36,383 nt of DNA from Setaria digitata. Lineage: Eukaryota; Nematoda; Chromadorea; Rhabditida; Setariidae. Below, in pieces: positions 12,709-23,923 of this stretch. The translations under genes and the position numbers were made by a program. Below the pieces are notes generated by a model. The model was not told where the DNA came from. It ran no database searches and saw only the letters and a list, made by a program, of their open reading frames with translations. The stretch lies in the NCBI GenBank assembly GCA_003640385.1, contig RCAB01000574.1, positions 1 to 36,383 on the forward strand, in the 5' to 3' direction. The stretch's first letter is position 1. Every line of letters starts with the position of its first letter.

Positions 12709-15700
12709 ATGGACAAAACATATCGTGCTTCGCGGGTGCTCATAATTATCGGTCTAGTAAATGTTGTGAATGCATTTTTGGCCGGCTGTATTCAAGCCGA
12801 AAAATCATATCATATGGAACGTTTTACGAATACTCATTGGATTACAATCATATCACTGTTTGCTGGTATTGCTTCATCATTATCTCCATCATTTACAATC
12901 CTTTCTACATCATTCATTCTTGCTATCATTCTCGACATCTTCACATTAGCGATTTGTTCTGCTACAGTGATTGCTGATTTCTTCAATATCATTGCAATTT
13001 TTAAAGATTTCGAGTCATTAATTAATAATGCATTTGTAACAAGGATACAGGTGATGATCTATTCTTCATTATTGCCTTTACTATGAAATATCATTTTCAT
13101 TTTATTTATTTTCAAATTTTTTCTCACATATGTATAAATGACTTGTTCTTTTCAGGAAAATATAACTAATCTCTTTTCACTGATAACATTTATTAAAAAA
13201 TAAATGATCATTTCAGGTATACGGTATGCTCAGTTACAGTATCTTGGATATGATACTTAGTGCTGGATCTGTGGCACTAGTTCTACTAATCCTTTCATCG
13301 TGTCATCGGAATTTTCTGGACATTCAGATGGAAAGGCAGTCTATCCTGCTATGTACAATTGGCTCTGCAATTATCATCACCTCCATGCTTAAATTCTTTG
13401 CTTGGCTCACTGAATTATACTTTCTACGTTCAATTGGCAATCTCATTCGCTATACCTTTATTCATTATACCACTGATGAACCACTTTGGATTGCTCTTAA
13501 TATGGCTCTAGGTTTGTAATTTATCTCGTTTATTAATTAATTATTACTTCTCCATTTCAACAACAGCTTCCGTTCGCTAATTAATTATCACTTTTCAACT
13601 GTTTTTCTCTTTGATAAGTTGATAATTTGATTTGAGGTATTTTGTGTTTGCTACGAGTGCCAGCAAATTCTCCAACTAGAATAATAACTTTTTGTTTGTC
13701 TTCAATAAGCATTTATCCAACTGTTACATATTTATGGATTGATTATCGATGGTTTTCAAACGCTGTCGTAAGTTTTTGGCTAGCAGAAACTTTAAATAAA
13801 TGAAACTTTCAGTATTTTAAAAGTCAAAACAAAAGAAAATTCAGTTTTTAATTACAGATCTCGGGAACAGCATTTTCGAAATGGACACCAAACTGGTTAT
13901 CAGTACTTAATGTAAGCACTGGCATTATTCACGTTTTGTTATTAATTATTTTAACATTGGTACTTATCAGTTCATGTGGACAACCACTTCAGATAAATTT
14001 TTCATCCCAGCTCAAATCATTTCTTTTCATCTCAAGTAAGCATTTTACTTAAATATATCATGGGTGAGAAGCTACTATCGTTCATTTAAGACTGAAAATT
14101 CAAAATAAACTCAGTCTCGCTAAAGATTCAATGAATGATTTGACCTAGAAGACACGGTAGATTGCTTTCCTGCTTCATGCACTAATGTACGACCAAATTT
14201 AGCAATTGGAACATTTGGGTAATCTCGAATTCTTTATATCAGAAAGCAAGGACTATTTTATCTTAATTTTGCTCTCTTTACTTTGTATGCTTGATTAATT
14301 AATAATATCACTTTATACTTTGCCTTTGTCATAGAATTAACACACAGAGATACGAGTAGGCTAGGAGGATTTGAGTTAATACAGGTCCAAAGATTTTTTT
14401 CCACTGCTGATTTTAAGCAAGTTTTCAGGAAATTCCTTTTTAATAAAACATCATCATTTTTTGTAGGCATAGTGGCAGGCGTTATTTCAATAATACTTTT
14501 TGCATTCGATATTATATCAACTCGTCTTGAGGCATTTTATAAAATTTTCCATGGTAATGAGCAGAAAACGCCATTCTTAACAGTCCTCTCCACAGGATTC
14601 TTATTTTTTGCTTCTGCTAAAGAAGTTAATTTCTTCATCATCCCTGCACTGTATGTTTTATATCACATTCCTCACTACAATACTTTTTCACTCAAATATT
14701 TTTGACACATTTTGATAATAATTAATCGATTAAAAAAAAGCACTGAGGAAAAAAGGAAATATGAAATTGATATGATATGAAATTTTATTTCTTTTTCAAA
14801 CTGAATTTGGTGACAATTTTGCTGGTTCTGTTTTTTTCATTCAATCTTTATTTAATGATAATTTTAGCCTAACAACACTACTATTTTGCATCCAGTCGAC
14901 AACATTTCTCCTCATCTCATACCTTTACCTTTCTTGGAATGGATACTATGCTGATGAGGTGTGTGAAATGTTCTATCGTGGTTCTGCTTGGTGTTCTAAT
15001 TATTTAACAATATCTGGTGCTATAGCTCATTTCATCGAAACATTTCTACATTTCTGTATTTTCATTACATCATCTTTATTGGCTTATATTATCTGGCGTG
15101 TTGTACAGATAAACTCACGTCGTGGTGCCTATAATATTGATGCAAAAAGTACGGCAGCCATAAAATTGGAAAAGATGATCGAGGTTGGCTGAAATTTTGG
15201 CTGAGCTGAATTAATGTTGTAAAAAACGGGGTAAAAGAGACGGAAAAGGGTTCTAATTTGCTAACATTGCTAATGATAAACACATTTTAAATGAATATTT
15301 GCAGTAAATATGTGACCTTTTTTTTTTCCCCCATTAAAGTAACCTTAAAATTTACTATGCAATAATTTCTAACAATTTGTTTGAAATGTAAATTGTCAGT
15401 TCTCATTTAAAGAAAAAAAAAGGCGTCTAATTTGTCGGTTAATTAGGTTACTGATAATGAATTTAGAAGAAATAAATTGCAGAGAATTGGTTTAGCTCTG
15501 CTGATTGCTGGTGCTGCAGTACTCATTTCTACTACCTATGAATTTCTCTGGAATTCATCAAGACATCCGTTAATTGTCTTGCTCACTTCACTTTATCATT
15601 TATCTCTTACTGTGACCCTTCTGATTTTTCCCATTTATCAGGTATATTATATCAGCCAGAATTAATTTGTAACATGTTAAAATTGAATTGCTGAATGAAT

Positions 15701-16176
15701 TCTCAGGTATCACTAGAGCTACCACTATCGTTGAGATTCATTTCAAACCAGATTTGTTCCAGATTATTGCCAGTCGAAATTTATATGCAAATTTAATGCA
15801 CTGTACATGTTTACTGATGATTAACGCAGTTCGTTTCACGGATATCCTAACACAGCTTGATTACCGAAACATTGGTACCGAGTTTTCAGTTATAACAAAA
15901 ACTTTAACATCCGAACAATCTCAAAATACGAGACAAGATTTTTTTTTTTTTTTTTTTGCAGGTGAAGTAACCAGCTGGTCATGGAGAATACACAATACAG
16001 TAGAAGTGCTTGCATTAGGTGCACATTTTGCAACAGTTATATGGTGTCTTAAAATCATTGACATAACTAACAGTACTGCAATTCCTATGCCGCAACCCTT
16101 TGTGGAATTCAGGAATCCACTCAGTACAGATCAAGTGTCTGCTCAACATTACGATTACACACTTCAAGATATGTAA
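12709..16176 (+). CDS. Unassigned multi-pass membrane protein, about 620 residues
   Basis: I do not recognise the family. Exons: 12709-13050, 13217-13515, 13710-13767, 13858-14035, 14467-14650, 14868-15183, 15483-15641, 15763-15874, 15962-16176; phases join to 620 codons plus TAA. The product is almost wholly hydrophobic, with about 15-16 likely membrane helices, short loops, no signal peptide and a polar tail of about 45 residues ending YTLQDM. Two helices end in similar text, LLILSSC and LVLISSC, and the helices can be grouped in four sets of about four. Exon 8 could start earlier, since AGs near 15707 and 15735 are alternatives, but only GAG or CCAG acceptors keep phase; 15763 has the best pyrimidine tract. 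Exon 2 ends at 13515, not at the nearer GTTTGT, to keep phase. A transporter, receptor or other membrane role is possible; none is shown. Confidence 0.8.
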
Positions 16177-16667
16177 CGCTGTGTACTGTACGGTAACTTT
16201 AAAAAATAATTTTAACAACTTGTCCAGTTGACTGTACGAAAATTTGGATATTAATTTTGGCGTAAACGGCAGTGTATCGCCTTTTACAATGAAAGTGAAC
16301 TATTTGCCACTTATATTTTCAATTATAGATACAAGTCAGGGATATGAAACAGGTGATATTTTAACAAAACCAAACGTGCAAAAATAAAACCAACAAGAAA
16401 TAAGCAATTATTCTAAACAAAAAATCGGCAAATATCTTTTATAATAAGATTTTGTCGATTCTGAAATTTGTTTACTGAAAATGTACTTAAACACGTAATT
16501 TGAATCTCTGAACGAGCTTCTCATAAAATCATAATTCGAATGCGAAATTAGCTTCAATAATAATACTTAAGTCTACTAAAGTTTGAATAAATCGGTTTTT
16601 TAATTCACAGTCAAAAGCAAGAAATTCCCTAAACATGCCCAGATACAAACATACATTTCACCCATGC
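16177..16667. other. Convergent 3' intergenic region
   Basis: About 490 bases between two genes that end facing each other, so both 3' UTRs lie here. A plus-strand AATAAA occurs at 16384-16389 and serves the membrane-protein gene if used. No gene is seen. Confidence 0.6.
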
Positions 16668-19600
16668 TCACCATTTGTTACCCGTTTTTTTCTTCTTTTT
16701 TTTAGGTTGCTGACCAGCCGGCCTTTGCTGACGTGGGCCTTCCACTCCCACAGCTGGGCCTGATGGACGCGGCGAATTGTTCGGTTTTGTTGTTATAGTT
16801 GTTTCTCTAGAAAGATAAATTGATAATTCCATTTTCTTAAATAATTCACCGTTGAAAAGTCGAAATATATATCTGCTTTGAATAGAAAATTAAGGGGTTC
16901 GAAATACATACATTTTTGGAGAAGAGTTAACCGCTCCCTGTGTTCCTCGACCAATATCACGATCACGATGCTTTTTGTTAAGTTTCTTCTTAAAAGCTGT
17001 TCGTTCTTGCTTTGGTAACCAACGCTCCGGATCAGGAGGCATTTTTGGGTCAAAGTTTTTAGGTAGAATGATTTTTCGCTTACGTTTGCGTGCTCTTCTT
17101 TTACTGGCAACTATATCCTAAAATGTATTTATATTACTAAACAAACGACAATAATATAGCAAAAGGTCGATGCAGATGTTCACTAATTCTAAATTCTGTA
17201 TTCCTAATTCACGTTGAAGAAGTTTTAACATAAAAAGTCTCAGCAGAAGCAGTAATAAAAGTATTGATCGACTAAAACTGTAAGTTCGGATTAATGATAT
17301 TTCAGTGTATGTAAAAGAAAATACGATTTCACTTGAAAATAAGTAAAATCCTTATATTACTTGATTTTGATTTTCTCTCATTTTTACCACATACCCAGTC
17401 CAAAAGTCTGATAAAACTAACAGCATCAGGAGTTTCCATTTTCGTCTCTTTCTTCTGACGATATCGTTCACCATATAAAACAGCATCTGAATTTTCTAGT
17501 GCATCAACATCGATATCTGTACTACTCTCTTGTGGAAATACCTTCGCCAGTAACTCCTCAGCTCGTTCTGTATCAAATGTTGAATAAGCCTTGATTAAAC
17601 GACACATTATATTCATATCATTAGGACGAAGTTCCGACAGTTTTTCCAAATAATCTGCAGCAGAACGATAATCTCCCATTTCAACATTGAGCGAAGCAAC
17701 TTCTTCTAGTACTGCTACACGAGCCTCTTCATCTTTCGCCGAATCCAAGGAAGATTTCAGAAGATTTAGGGCTACCTAAGTAATTAATTTTGTTAAAACA
17801 ACGCATAAATTAATAATATTATAATATAGCAATGAGATGCTAGATTTCCTAAATGAAAATGATAAAGATCAAGTAATTAATGACAAAAGCGATCACGACT
17901 TGTACATTTTGCTGACGTGTCGCTAGCAATAGGGCGACTCTCAACTGTAAGATTGCTGGAGAAGATAGCAAATCTTGAGGTAATTCGTTCAACGCAGTAC
18001 TGGCATCTTCCAATTTTCCTACAAGTTCCTTTATTAAATCCTCGTAATTCCTTAAAAAAAAAAAGAAAAAAAAAAGAGGAACTTTTTGAATAACCGAAGG
18101 AAATAAGCTCATTAGTACCTTCATCAAGCAAAACTTGCACTGCTGTCAATTTCGCCTCCATTGCTGAGCTAGTCTTGAGTACTGCAAGTGCTTTTTGAAA
18201 ATCTTTCGAGCGAACATGAAGTGCTGCCTCTATTAGTGTCACGTCCGTAGAAGGACCATATTTTTTTACAAATTCCTCAAGAGTCCGACGACATGGTTCA
18301 CGTTGGTTTGAAAACAGATGTACCAAAGCCTAAACTATTTTAAAAATAATGCGTCAAAACAATGAAAGAGTCGAAGTTGTATTAAAAACCAGCTTGATTA
18401 CAAAACCTATGTCTTGTTTTAATGATAACTTATTTCTGATCATGAGTTTTTAATCTCACAACAGATTCAACAGAGACTTCTTATTTTGCTGGACATGAAA
18501 AAAGATTATGAAAATATCGATTCAGCAACTTATCTTGAGAGAGAGGGCTTGCTCAGGATACTGTTGGCTAATAATATTCATTTAAAGAAGTCCCTTCGTA
18601 ATACTTAAAAAGGATGAACCTGATTTAACAAACGAATACGTCTCTGTCGAGCTGTTAACTTGGAACTCTCAACCTGCAAGACAGTTTTCAGCTTCTTCCG
18701 CGCCTCTAGCAAATTTTGTTCCGTACGACATGATGGTATATTATTTGTGACCACTGCTATAACACTTTTGTCCGACGGACTAAAAAAAAAAATTTCATTT
18801 CCATTTTTGAACTACAAAAGACTTTTATGTTTTATAAATTCCAGACTAATAAAAGCGACTGGTAAATTTCATTTACTTTAGATCTTGCACGCGTAAATAG
18901 ATTTTCAATGCATCATCTTTTTTTCCCAGCATCTGAAGAACAAAGGCTTTTTGGACTCGAATCACAGACAGCTCTTCTTCTATTTCTTCCTCTGACAAAC
19001 CTTCCTCCACTAATGTGTTACTGCATAACCCTGGGAAAATAGACATATGAAAAACAAAACAAACAACAATTACCTATATATTACAGCAACACAAATAAGT
19101 AAAAAATATATTTAAATTTTAACTCAAAAAATGGGTGCGTTTTACGAGATGAAAACAGACTTTCAGCCTTTTCAAGAAATTTCAGTGCTTGATCATATCC
19201 TCCTGACTCAATCAGTTGACAAGCACTATTGTAGAGCTGCTCGAATGTGTCCAAATGTGAAGGTGATTGCTAAAAAAAAAAAAAAAAATGATTAGAAACT
19301 TATTATTTTATAGCTCAATTGCTCCTATCGTTTTATTCGCCGGCTCAATATTTTTTATTTTTGCTATCATGCCAATCATCTTTCAGAAGCAAGACAGTAT
19401 GCTTATCCCAGACTAATATAACCTTACCAATCACCAAAAGAACTCGCAACAAAATATTCTGGACTTTCTAATACTCTGAATTTCCACCACCCACCTCAGT
19501 CCTCGCGATAGCTAAATCGACAATTCAGCCAATTCACTAGTTAAAGGAACAAACTCAGAAATTTAAAAACCTGCTGATGACCATTCGCTTGCAATTGTGC

Positions 19601-20466
19601 AATGGTTGCGATTAAATTAGCACAGCGTTCTTCATCATAGTCATCTGAATGATCTTTCAGCAAAGTCCTAAAAATTAAAGCAAATTTAAGGTTGCAAAAA
19701 TTTCTCTTTTGTAAGTTAACTTGTTGAAAAATTGGCTTATTTGGAGCTAAAACTTCGCTACAGTAGCAAAGCATGTTGAAAAAGATACATAAATATTTTC
19801 AGAGCTTCATCAAAACGTTCAGCACGATAAAGCAGCTGCGCTTTTAGTTCCATGCAACGATAGTCATCTGCCGAAGCTTTCTCGAGTGTATCCAGTGCGG
19901 CAGCATCTTCTTGCAATCGATACAGAACATAGGCTTTCTCAAATAGACAATCCCTGCAGGTTAGAAAATTTTGATAATGATCAGTTAAATTCATTAGAAA
20001 ATCTTAATAGTAATTCTTATACATAGGAAACCATCAATGAGATATGGACAAAAAAATGACTGTGTCGACAGTAAAAATAATACAAACTTGCCCCATATGA
20101 TGAGGTGGAGTTTTCTTGATCAGAGTAAGCGCTTCATCTAATCGGTTAAGTTGTATAAGTGCAACTAGCTTGCATTTAAATGCCAATGTCTCTTTTGGAT
20201 ATGTACGCAACACTGAAAGAAGGAAAAATGGGGTATGTCTGAAAAACAATTTTCCTTTCAGGATTTTTAATCCAATCCTTATTTATCAGTGATTTGGTGT
20301 GAAGTGAGCTAAGCTTCAACTGCTCTTTGAAGGAATAAGGCATTTATTAAAATCCTAGCAACAAATTACCCTTATTGGCTATTTTCAGTGCTTTATCATA
20401 ATCAGCACTAGTATCCGCTTTAGCAAGTTCAATAAAGCACTGTTTCGCACCACTCTCCACAACCAT
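16668..20466 (-). CDS. srpa-72: SRP72, signal recognition particle 72 kDa subunit
   Basis: SRP72 forms a heterodimer with SRP68 on SRP RNA and supports targeting of secretory proteins to the ER. Exons on minus: 20466-20370, 20212-20092, 19953-19789, 19667-19571, 19269-19146, 19030-18877, 18779-18620, 18329-18119, 18018-17900, 17775-17395, 17117-16912, 16806-16668; 657 residues against 671 in human. TPR-like helices fill the first 520 or so residues; DDYDEER, a PSDKSVIAVVTNNI-like stretch, and LSELRPNDMN match the family. The RNA-binding signature PPDPERWLP is at 570-578 after a lysine/arginine run, then GRGTQGA, and the chain ends in a lysine-rich GNKW tail like human GGKGGW. Intron 2 needs a GC donor (GG|GCAAGT). 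The ATG lies 10 bases after a GGTTTCAG acceptor ending at 20477. Confidence 0.96.
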
Positions 20467-20469
20467 CGT

Positions 20470-21986
20470 TGATTACCTGAAACCAAATTCAAAACATAAA
20501 TTCATTGCAGAAATGTGCTTTCCAATCACAGTATGATAGCACATCAGATAACATGTACACAACTCCAAAAACTTCATGTTGCTAATCATTAAGGAACTCG
20601 TTTTGACTCACAAAATTAGCTAGACACATGCGTAACATCGAAAAGCCTTGCTTAACATTTTATATGCTACTGAATTAGTTAATTAGCTCCTAACACAACG
20701 GAAAGCAAAAAATCGTTGAAAAAGGACTACGACCAATAACTTAGGCCTTCGATCAAACCACAAGAAGTACACAACATAGTCTATAGTCTTGCAGTTATTT
20801 TCATGTTTTTAGAAAGACGTTACATTTAACTGTGTCACATCGGAATAACATCTCATACCTCACGCACACGTACAATGACTGTGACTCACACGGACACGTA
20901 TTTAAAAAAGTATCGGCCAACCGTAGAATGTCGATAGATAAGCAATAATGAAAGAAGGCATTGTTGTTAACTGATTAAGCCAGGTAAGTAAAATTATACT
21001 GTCATAAAGGCAGACAAAATTTGCATAATAAAAAGCTTGGAACACAATGGTACTTGAGAAGAAACAAAAAAAAAAAATGAAAATGGCATTGTTATGTTTA
21101 GACTAGTTAGAAGAAGGTGACTGGGATGTGTTGGAGGAATAAATGCAGCAGAAAAGTAGGTGCATGAATGAATAGTGCATTATTCACTTTCAATTTTATC
21201 AAATTCATTCCAATCATTCTGAAAAATGCAACAAAAATCAGAAGAAATTGTGTGCAATGGTGGACTGTAAAATGCTGAGAAAAAAAAAAAAATGGAAAAC
21301 TATGCGGAGTGAAATGCAAAGTGAGATAATTGTTAGATAATAAATTTGTCAGCGGTTTTTTTTCTTTTTTTTTTTATTGCACACTTACCTCATTCTCTTC
21401 TTAATTGTCATCCTAAAAATATTTCAGCTTCATTTCTACACTCGTTTTTTTTTCTGTTCTGTTGGGGAATTCCATGAGAAATGAAAACGAAACAAATAGC
21501 ACCAGTATGCATCGATACTTTCATTTCCGAATATTATTAAATTAATTTGTTTTAGAGTAAAAGTGTTGAAACTGCAGTGCAACTGGAACATTCAAAAACG
21601 GAACGAAAACAAAAGTAATTCTTCTCGAAATTCTACCCACCACTTCCTACATATAACATTTCTTCTATTCACACACTGATGAATGGATTTCTGATACTTC
21701 CTTAGGATAAAAGGATTTTTTAATTGTAATTGCAAAGAAACAATTTTGACATCTCACTACGACTTTAAATTAATAATATCACTAGATGTCAAGTTTCTCA
21801 CAGCAACAATGACAAAGGTGAATTTTAATATAACTTTTCTTCCTATTCACAATTTAATTCTAACTTTCTAAAATATTTGAAATGCTTTCTGTGAGATAAA
21901 ATTAATCAGTAAACTATGAAATTATGAATGTAAATTACGGGCGGAAATGTTGATTCAGTAGAAAGGAACTTTCAAACGCGGTAAAA
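20470..21986. other. Divergent intergenic region upstream of SRP72
   Basis: About 1.5 kb between SRP72 (minus) and a small plus-strand gene. It should contain both promoters. On minus, a short ATG-containing segment at 21410-21388 is bounded by TTTTTAG and GTAAGT, and another at 21208-21170 follows a TTTTTCAG; these may be exons of a tiny gene or a 5' UTR exon and are discussed in the findings. Poly-T tracts occur near 21360 and a poly-A tract near 21280. Confidence 0.45.
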
Positions 21987-22551
21987 ATGGCTCCAGCAGC
22001 AAATATTCCTTTATCTTCCACTAAAAAAGACCCCGATGAATTGTTACCAGTAAAAATAATAAAGAGTAAGTATTCACGAACTTCGCTCACACGTGAAATC
22101 TGAAATGAATGATGGCAATAACATCAGGTGCAAAATATATGCAAATGAGGTTGCATGGTAGCAGCCTAAATAAGACACTAATCAAATTACCATCAGATCT
22201 TTGTTCTTTTTTTTCAGTTGAAAATAAAGAAAGCAGAAAAATTGGCAAGAAAACTCGAACTCGAAGTGTAGTCTCAGAATTGAATACATTAAAGGATGTA
22301 AGTCACAAATCCCCTATGAAAAATCACAGCTTTCCATTTGTTTCAAATAGAACTCAAATTCCAAAAAATTTCTAACGGTAGTCAAAATCTGACATGCAAT
22401 TTTTAAATCAGAAAAAGAGGCAAAAAAGAAATCTACGAAATAATGTATGTTAGTACTCAATACTCAGGTACCTCAGTCAATGCCAATAATAGATGTCCAA
22501 CACGACAAAACAAGAAATGACAAGTCATACGCCAGTGCCGAACTATTATAA
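21987..22551 (+). CDS. Small hypothetical protein, three exons
   Basis: Not recognised. Exons 21987-22065, 22218-22297 and 22468-22551 are bounded by GTAAGT donors and TTTTTCAG or TACTCAG acceptors and join in phase to give 80 residues and a TAA stop. The product is polar: an MAPAANIPLSSTKK start, a basic middle containing RKIGKKTRTRSVVSE, and a tail with PIIDVQHDKTRNDK. No membrane span, signal peptide or known domain is visible. The first two donors are perfect GTAAGT matches, which favours a real gene. The last exon is the least certain. Expression evidence or nematode conservation would decide it. Confidence 0.5.
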
Positions 22552-23298
22552 TTGTTATGATTCGATTACTTTCTGTTTCTTCATGTACTTCCTTCTTTTT
22601 TGTGAAAACAAAACAGATTCCACTGGCACAGTTCTAAACATAACAGCAAAGAAGTAATTGGCAGGAGTAAAACGTAACTGGCAAAGTAAAGCGCAACTGG
22701 CAGGAGTAAAACGTAACTGGTAAAGTAAGGCGCAACTGGCAGGAGTAAAACGTAACTGGCGGAAATAGCCCAGCGCGCACCACAGCATGCAAACGTTAGC
22801 ACGTGAAGATATCTCGGTGAAGCCCTTAACCAACGTTTACTTTAAATGGTCTCACTGAAATAGTGTGATAAATATGAGCAAGTTAGGGATGATAAGACTG
22901 CAAAACAGCGTGATAGCAAGGGATGAAGAGTGAGTGAGTGAGAGTATGTTGTTAGGATTAAGAGGATAGCGAGATAGCATGTTGTCAAGAAGCGTGAGGG
23001 TTCTCTCTGGCGCACTTGTTCTTATACTTCTAGGTCTACCCCTGTCTTCGTTCTAGCTAGACTTAATTTTAACTTTTGTCTAGTCTTACTTCTCATATGC
23101 TTAGGTTGTCCTTACTGCTAGGCTTTCCGTTCCTTCGTTTACGGTAATCTTGTCTGGTTTCTTTTTTGTGCCGTAAGATTTATGTCCTTTTTCCATTCAT
23201 GCACGTCGATTTGTTCGCTTTTATAATTAGAAGAAATGAACGTGAAATCTATGCAGGAATAAAAAGACGTAAGTACGAGACAGTGAATTTTTCGAAAA
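22552..23298. other. Intergenic with 39-base tandem repeat
   Basis: Spacer between two small plus-strand genes. Apart from the tandem repeat at 22660-22760 I see short GT/AG-rich stretches such as GAGTGAGTGAGAG near 22930, but no gene that I can support. Minus ORFs over the repeat are explained by its period being a multiple of three. Confidence 0.5.
22660..22760. repeat. 39-base tandem repeat, about 2.6 copies
   Basis: Units begin GGCAGGAGTAAAACGTAACT at 22660, 22699 and 22738, each 39 bases apart with a few differences between units (AAAGCG versus AAGGCG). Because 39 is divisible by three, two minus-strand frames stay open across the array, producing repeated LLLPVA-like and FTPASCA-like peptides that I take as artefacts. 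Confidence 0.92.
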
Positions 23299-23508
23299 AT
23301 GCGAAATTCTAAAAGGCCCATCTTGTTCGCAGTATTGGACAGATATTCGCGGTTAGCATTGTTCCGTAAACCCGCATCTGGAACGATTGCCGTACTTGGT
23401 TTTCTGATTGCACTACCTATATTTGTGTACAGCATTGGTGGTTATCCGATGTTGCACAAAGAGCAGTTCAAGGGTTTGCAGAAAAGAACTGCAAATAGTG
23501 ACTTGTGA
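23299..23508 (+). CDS. Small single-span membrane protein, faint SMIM20/MITRAC7 resemblance
   Basis: A 69-codon ORF. After a basic N terminus (FRKPAS) comes one hydrophobic span, about residues 31-46 (IAVLGFLIALPIFVYS), then GGYPMLHKEQFKGLQK and a short polar end. The order of one helix, a proline-containing turn, E-aromatic-K and then Q resembles SMIM20/MITRAC7, a mitochondrial inner-membrane factor for COX1 assembly. That match is from memory and weak. A TTGTTCGCAG acceptor ends at 23331, so residues before VLDRYS may be untranslated or replaced by an upstream exon. It is 415 bases ahead of sds-22 on the same strand. Function remains unproven. Confidence 0.5.
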   Translation: MRNSKRPILFAVLDRYSRLALFRKPASGTIAVLGFLIALPIFVYSIGGYPMLHKEQFKGLQKRTANSDL

Positions 23509-23923
23509 TGTCGGTATTTCGAATAGCAGTATGGAATGGAATTTGGTTGGGTATGGATGATTCAAGAAGGGCTTAAAATGTTCCTCTCTTCTCGTACGAT
23601 ATGGCTAGAAATGTTTTAAAAGAAGACTGAAAATGATTAGTCCATAACGTGACAGTTGTGATTCGTAGCACTAGTTACTCTTACCTTATTCTCATTTCTT
23701 CACTAAAATTCATGCAGCAAAAAATGACATTATTTGAAAATAAAATGTATGTTTGTTTATATTTTCTTGATTTTATGTGTGTTGATTTTATATTTGTAAG
23801 TCTTAGCAATTTTACGGTGATTGCATTGAATGGGTACATCTACGGTAGCTTTATGATCACTATTTGAATGCGAGTGCTTAATCTCGGTGTTATACCTAAA
23901 TATATAGTAATAAAAGTTCAAGA

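Noticed and set aside
15901..15961. Continuous 162-codon reading through poly-T in the membrane-protein gene
   Set aside because: The stretch after ATTG|GTACCG is best read as an intron ending in TTTGCAG; splicing in phase 1 keeps the frame and removes poly-Phe.
22660..22760. CRISPR-like direct repeats
   Set aside because: Units are contiguous without unique spacers and the genome is eukaryotic.
22555..22833. Minus ORFs of 92 and 73 codons with repeated LLLPVA or FTPASCA peptides
   Set aside because: Both span a 39-base tandem repeat in different frames, which explains the open length; no splice or homology support.
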